Assembly (NCBI GenBank): GCA_014534155.1
Contig: JACVSB010000115.1
Location: 1 to 6,120 of the forward strand
Direction: 5' to 3'
Length of the DNA stretch: 6,120 bases
Origin: Thermoleophilia bacterium
GTDB lineage: Bacteria; Actinomycetota; Thermoleophilia; Gaiellales; Gaiellaceae
In this document: positions 5,790 to 6,120 of the stretch, piece after piece
How positions within the stretch are numbered: position 1 is the first letter of the stretch
Layout of the letters: every line of letters begins with the position of its first letter
The notes under the pieces: model-generated
What the model saw: the letters and a program-made list of their open reading frames with translations, nothing else
Told to the model about the DNA's origin: nothing
The model's database searches: none
Position numbers and translations under genes: made by a program

Positions 5790-6120
5790 GCCGGCCGTGC
5801 TCCCGCGTACTGCTCGGGGTCCGCGAGGAACGCCGCCCGGCACCCGCCGCAGCAGAAGACATGCTCCACGCCCCGGTGAACCGTCCGCTCTTGCGCCGCG
5901 CCAGCCGCGCTCCTCGCCTCGACGCGCGCTCGGACGGCGAGCATGACCGAGCCCCAGTCTCCTTGCGGGTCCGCGTGCACGAGCGAGCCGGCAACCGTGC
6001 CGAGGTTTCGCACGATCGGGTCCGAGATGAGCGGCGCGGCGTCCGCGAGCGCGCCGAAGCGGCCCCGCAGCTCCTGCGCACGCTCGCACGTCTTGTGCCG
6101 GACCAGCGCGCCGATCCGGA
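5786..6120 (-). CDS. CoxM-like FAD-binding domain fragment fused to a YHS-type domain; 5' end outside the window
   Basis: The last 110 residues of a protein whose start lies beyond position 6120. Residues 1-70 of the visible part match the central FAD_binding_5 region of an M subunit: RIGALVRHKT (1-10), SDPIVRNLGTVAGSLVHAD (32-50) and PQGDWGSVMLA (51-61), parallel to GALVTH and GTIGGSVAHADPAGD in the coxM of this operon. From about residue 77 the sequence changes to the C-terminal half of a YHS domain: RTVHRGVEHVFCCGGC (78-93) followed by RAAFLADPEQYAG. YHS domains are small, often metal-binding modules. The usual DPVCGM start of YHS is missing, and so is everything normally after the first half of an M subunit (the rest of the FAD domain and CO_deh_flav_C). 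The reading frame is continuous through the join. It may be a functional chimera, a deletion remnant or an assembly artefact. Its stop overlaps the xdhC start as GTGA, so it belongs to the operon. Confidence 0.8.
   Translation of the reverse strand, partial: RIGALVRHKTCERAQELRGRFGALADAAPLISDPIVRNLGTVAGSLVHADPQGDWGSVMLAVRARVEARSAAGAAQERTVHRGVEHVFCCGGCRAAFLADPEQYAGARPA

Noticed and set aside
5786..6120. A frameshift or two separate genes at the FAD/YHS join
   Set aside because: Translation is continuous in one frame from 6118 to the stop at 5786, with no internal stop. The only possible internal start (GTG at 6013) lies inside the conserved FAD motif and would split that domain.
1..6120. CRISPR arrays, tRNA genes, insertion sequences, inverted or direct repeats
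   Set aside because: None seen. The whole window is accounted for by closely packed coding sequence, and recurrent short words such as ctcgag and gcgcgc reflect base composition.

Overview
The window comes from a very G+C-rich bacterium. Third codon positions are almost all G or C, genes are packed with hardly any spacers, and GTG starts are frequent. Protein style (XdhC with a GAVDHAA nucleotide loop, CoxG with a Pro/Ala linker and basic tail) suggests Actinomycetota, perhaps Thermoleophilia-like, but no marker gene fixes the taxon.

All genes are on the minus strand and read from high to low coordinates as one operon that runs off both ends of the window. In transcription order: the 3' part of a CoxM-like FAD-binding domain joined in frame to a YHS-type metal-binding domain (6120-5786); xdhC/coxI, a molybdenum cofactor insertion chaperone (5789-4764); coxG, an SRPBCC protein with a basic amphipathic tail (4767-4180); coxS, the 2x[2Fe-2S] subunit (4183-3707); coxL, the molybdopterin catalytic subunit (3692-1275); coxM, the FAD subunit (1278-436); and the 5' part of selD, selenide, water dikinase (416-1). 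Four of the six junctions are 4-base GTGA start/stop overlaps. The others are gaps of 14 and 19 bases. No stretch over 20 bases is non-coding, and no promoter, terminator, RNA gene, repeat or mobile element was seen.

The core is a complete three-subunit molybdenum hydroxylase. Its S-L-M gene order and AYRGAGR active-site loop place it among the 'form II' CoxL proteins, not the proven CO dehydrogenases (form I, AYxCSFR, M-S-L order), so its substrate is unknown. CoxL would oxidise the substrate at Mo, CoxS would pass electrons to FAD on CoxM, and CoxG probably links the enzyme to the membrane or quinone pool. XdhC would load the mature cofactor.

The most interesting point is selD directly downstream of the hydroxylase genes. 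Selenophosphate synthase next to molybdenum hydroxylases is the hallmark of the selenium-dependent molybdenum hydroxylase trait ('orphan selD' genomes), so this operon may encode a selenium-containing form II CoxL-family enzyme. A second oddity is the FAD-domain/YHS chimera, which lacks the C-terminal half of a normal M subunit and the usual CGM cysteine of a YHS domain.
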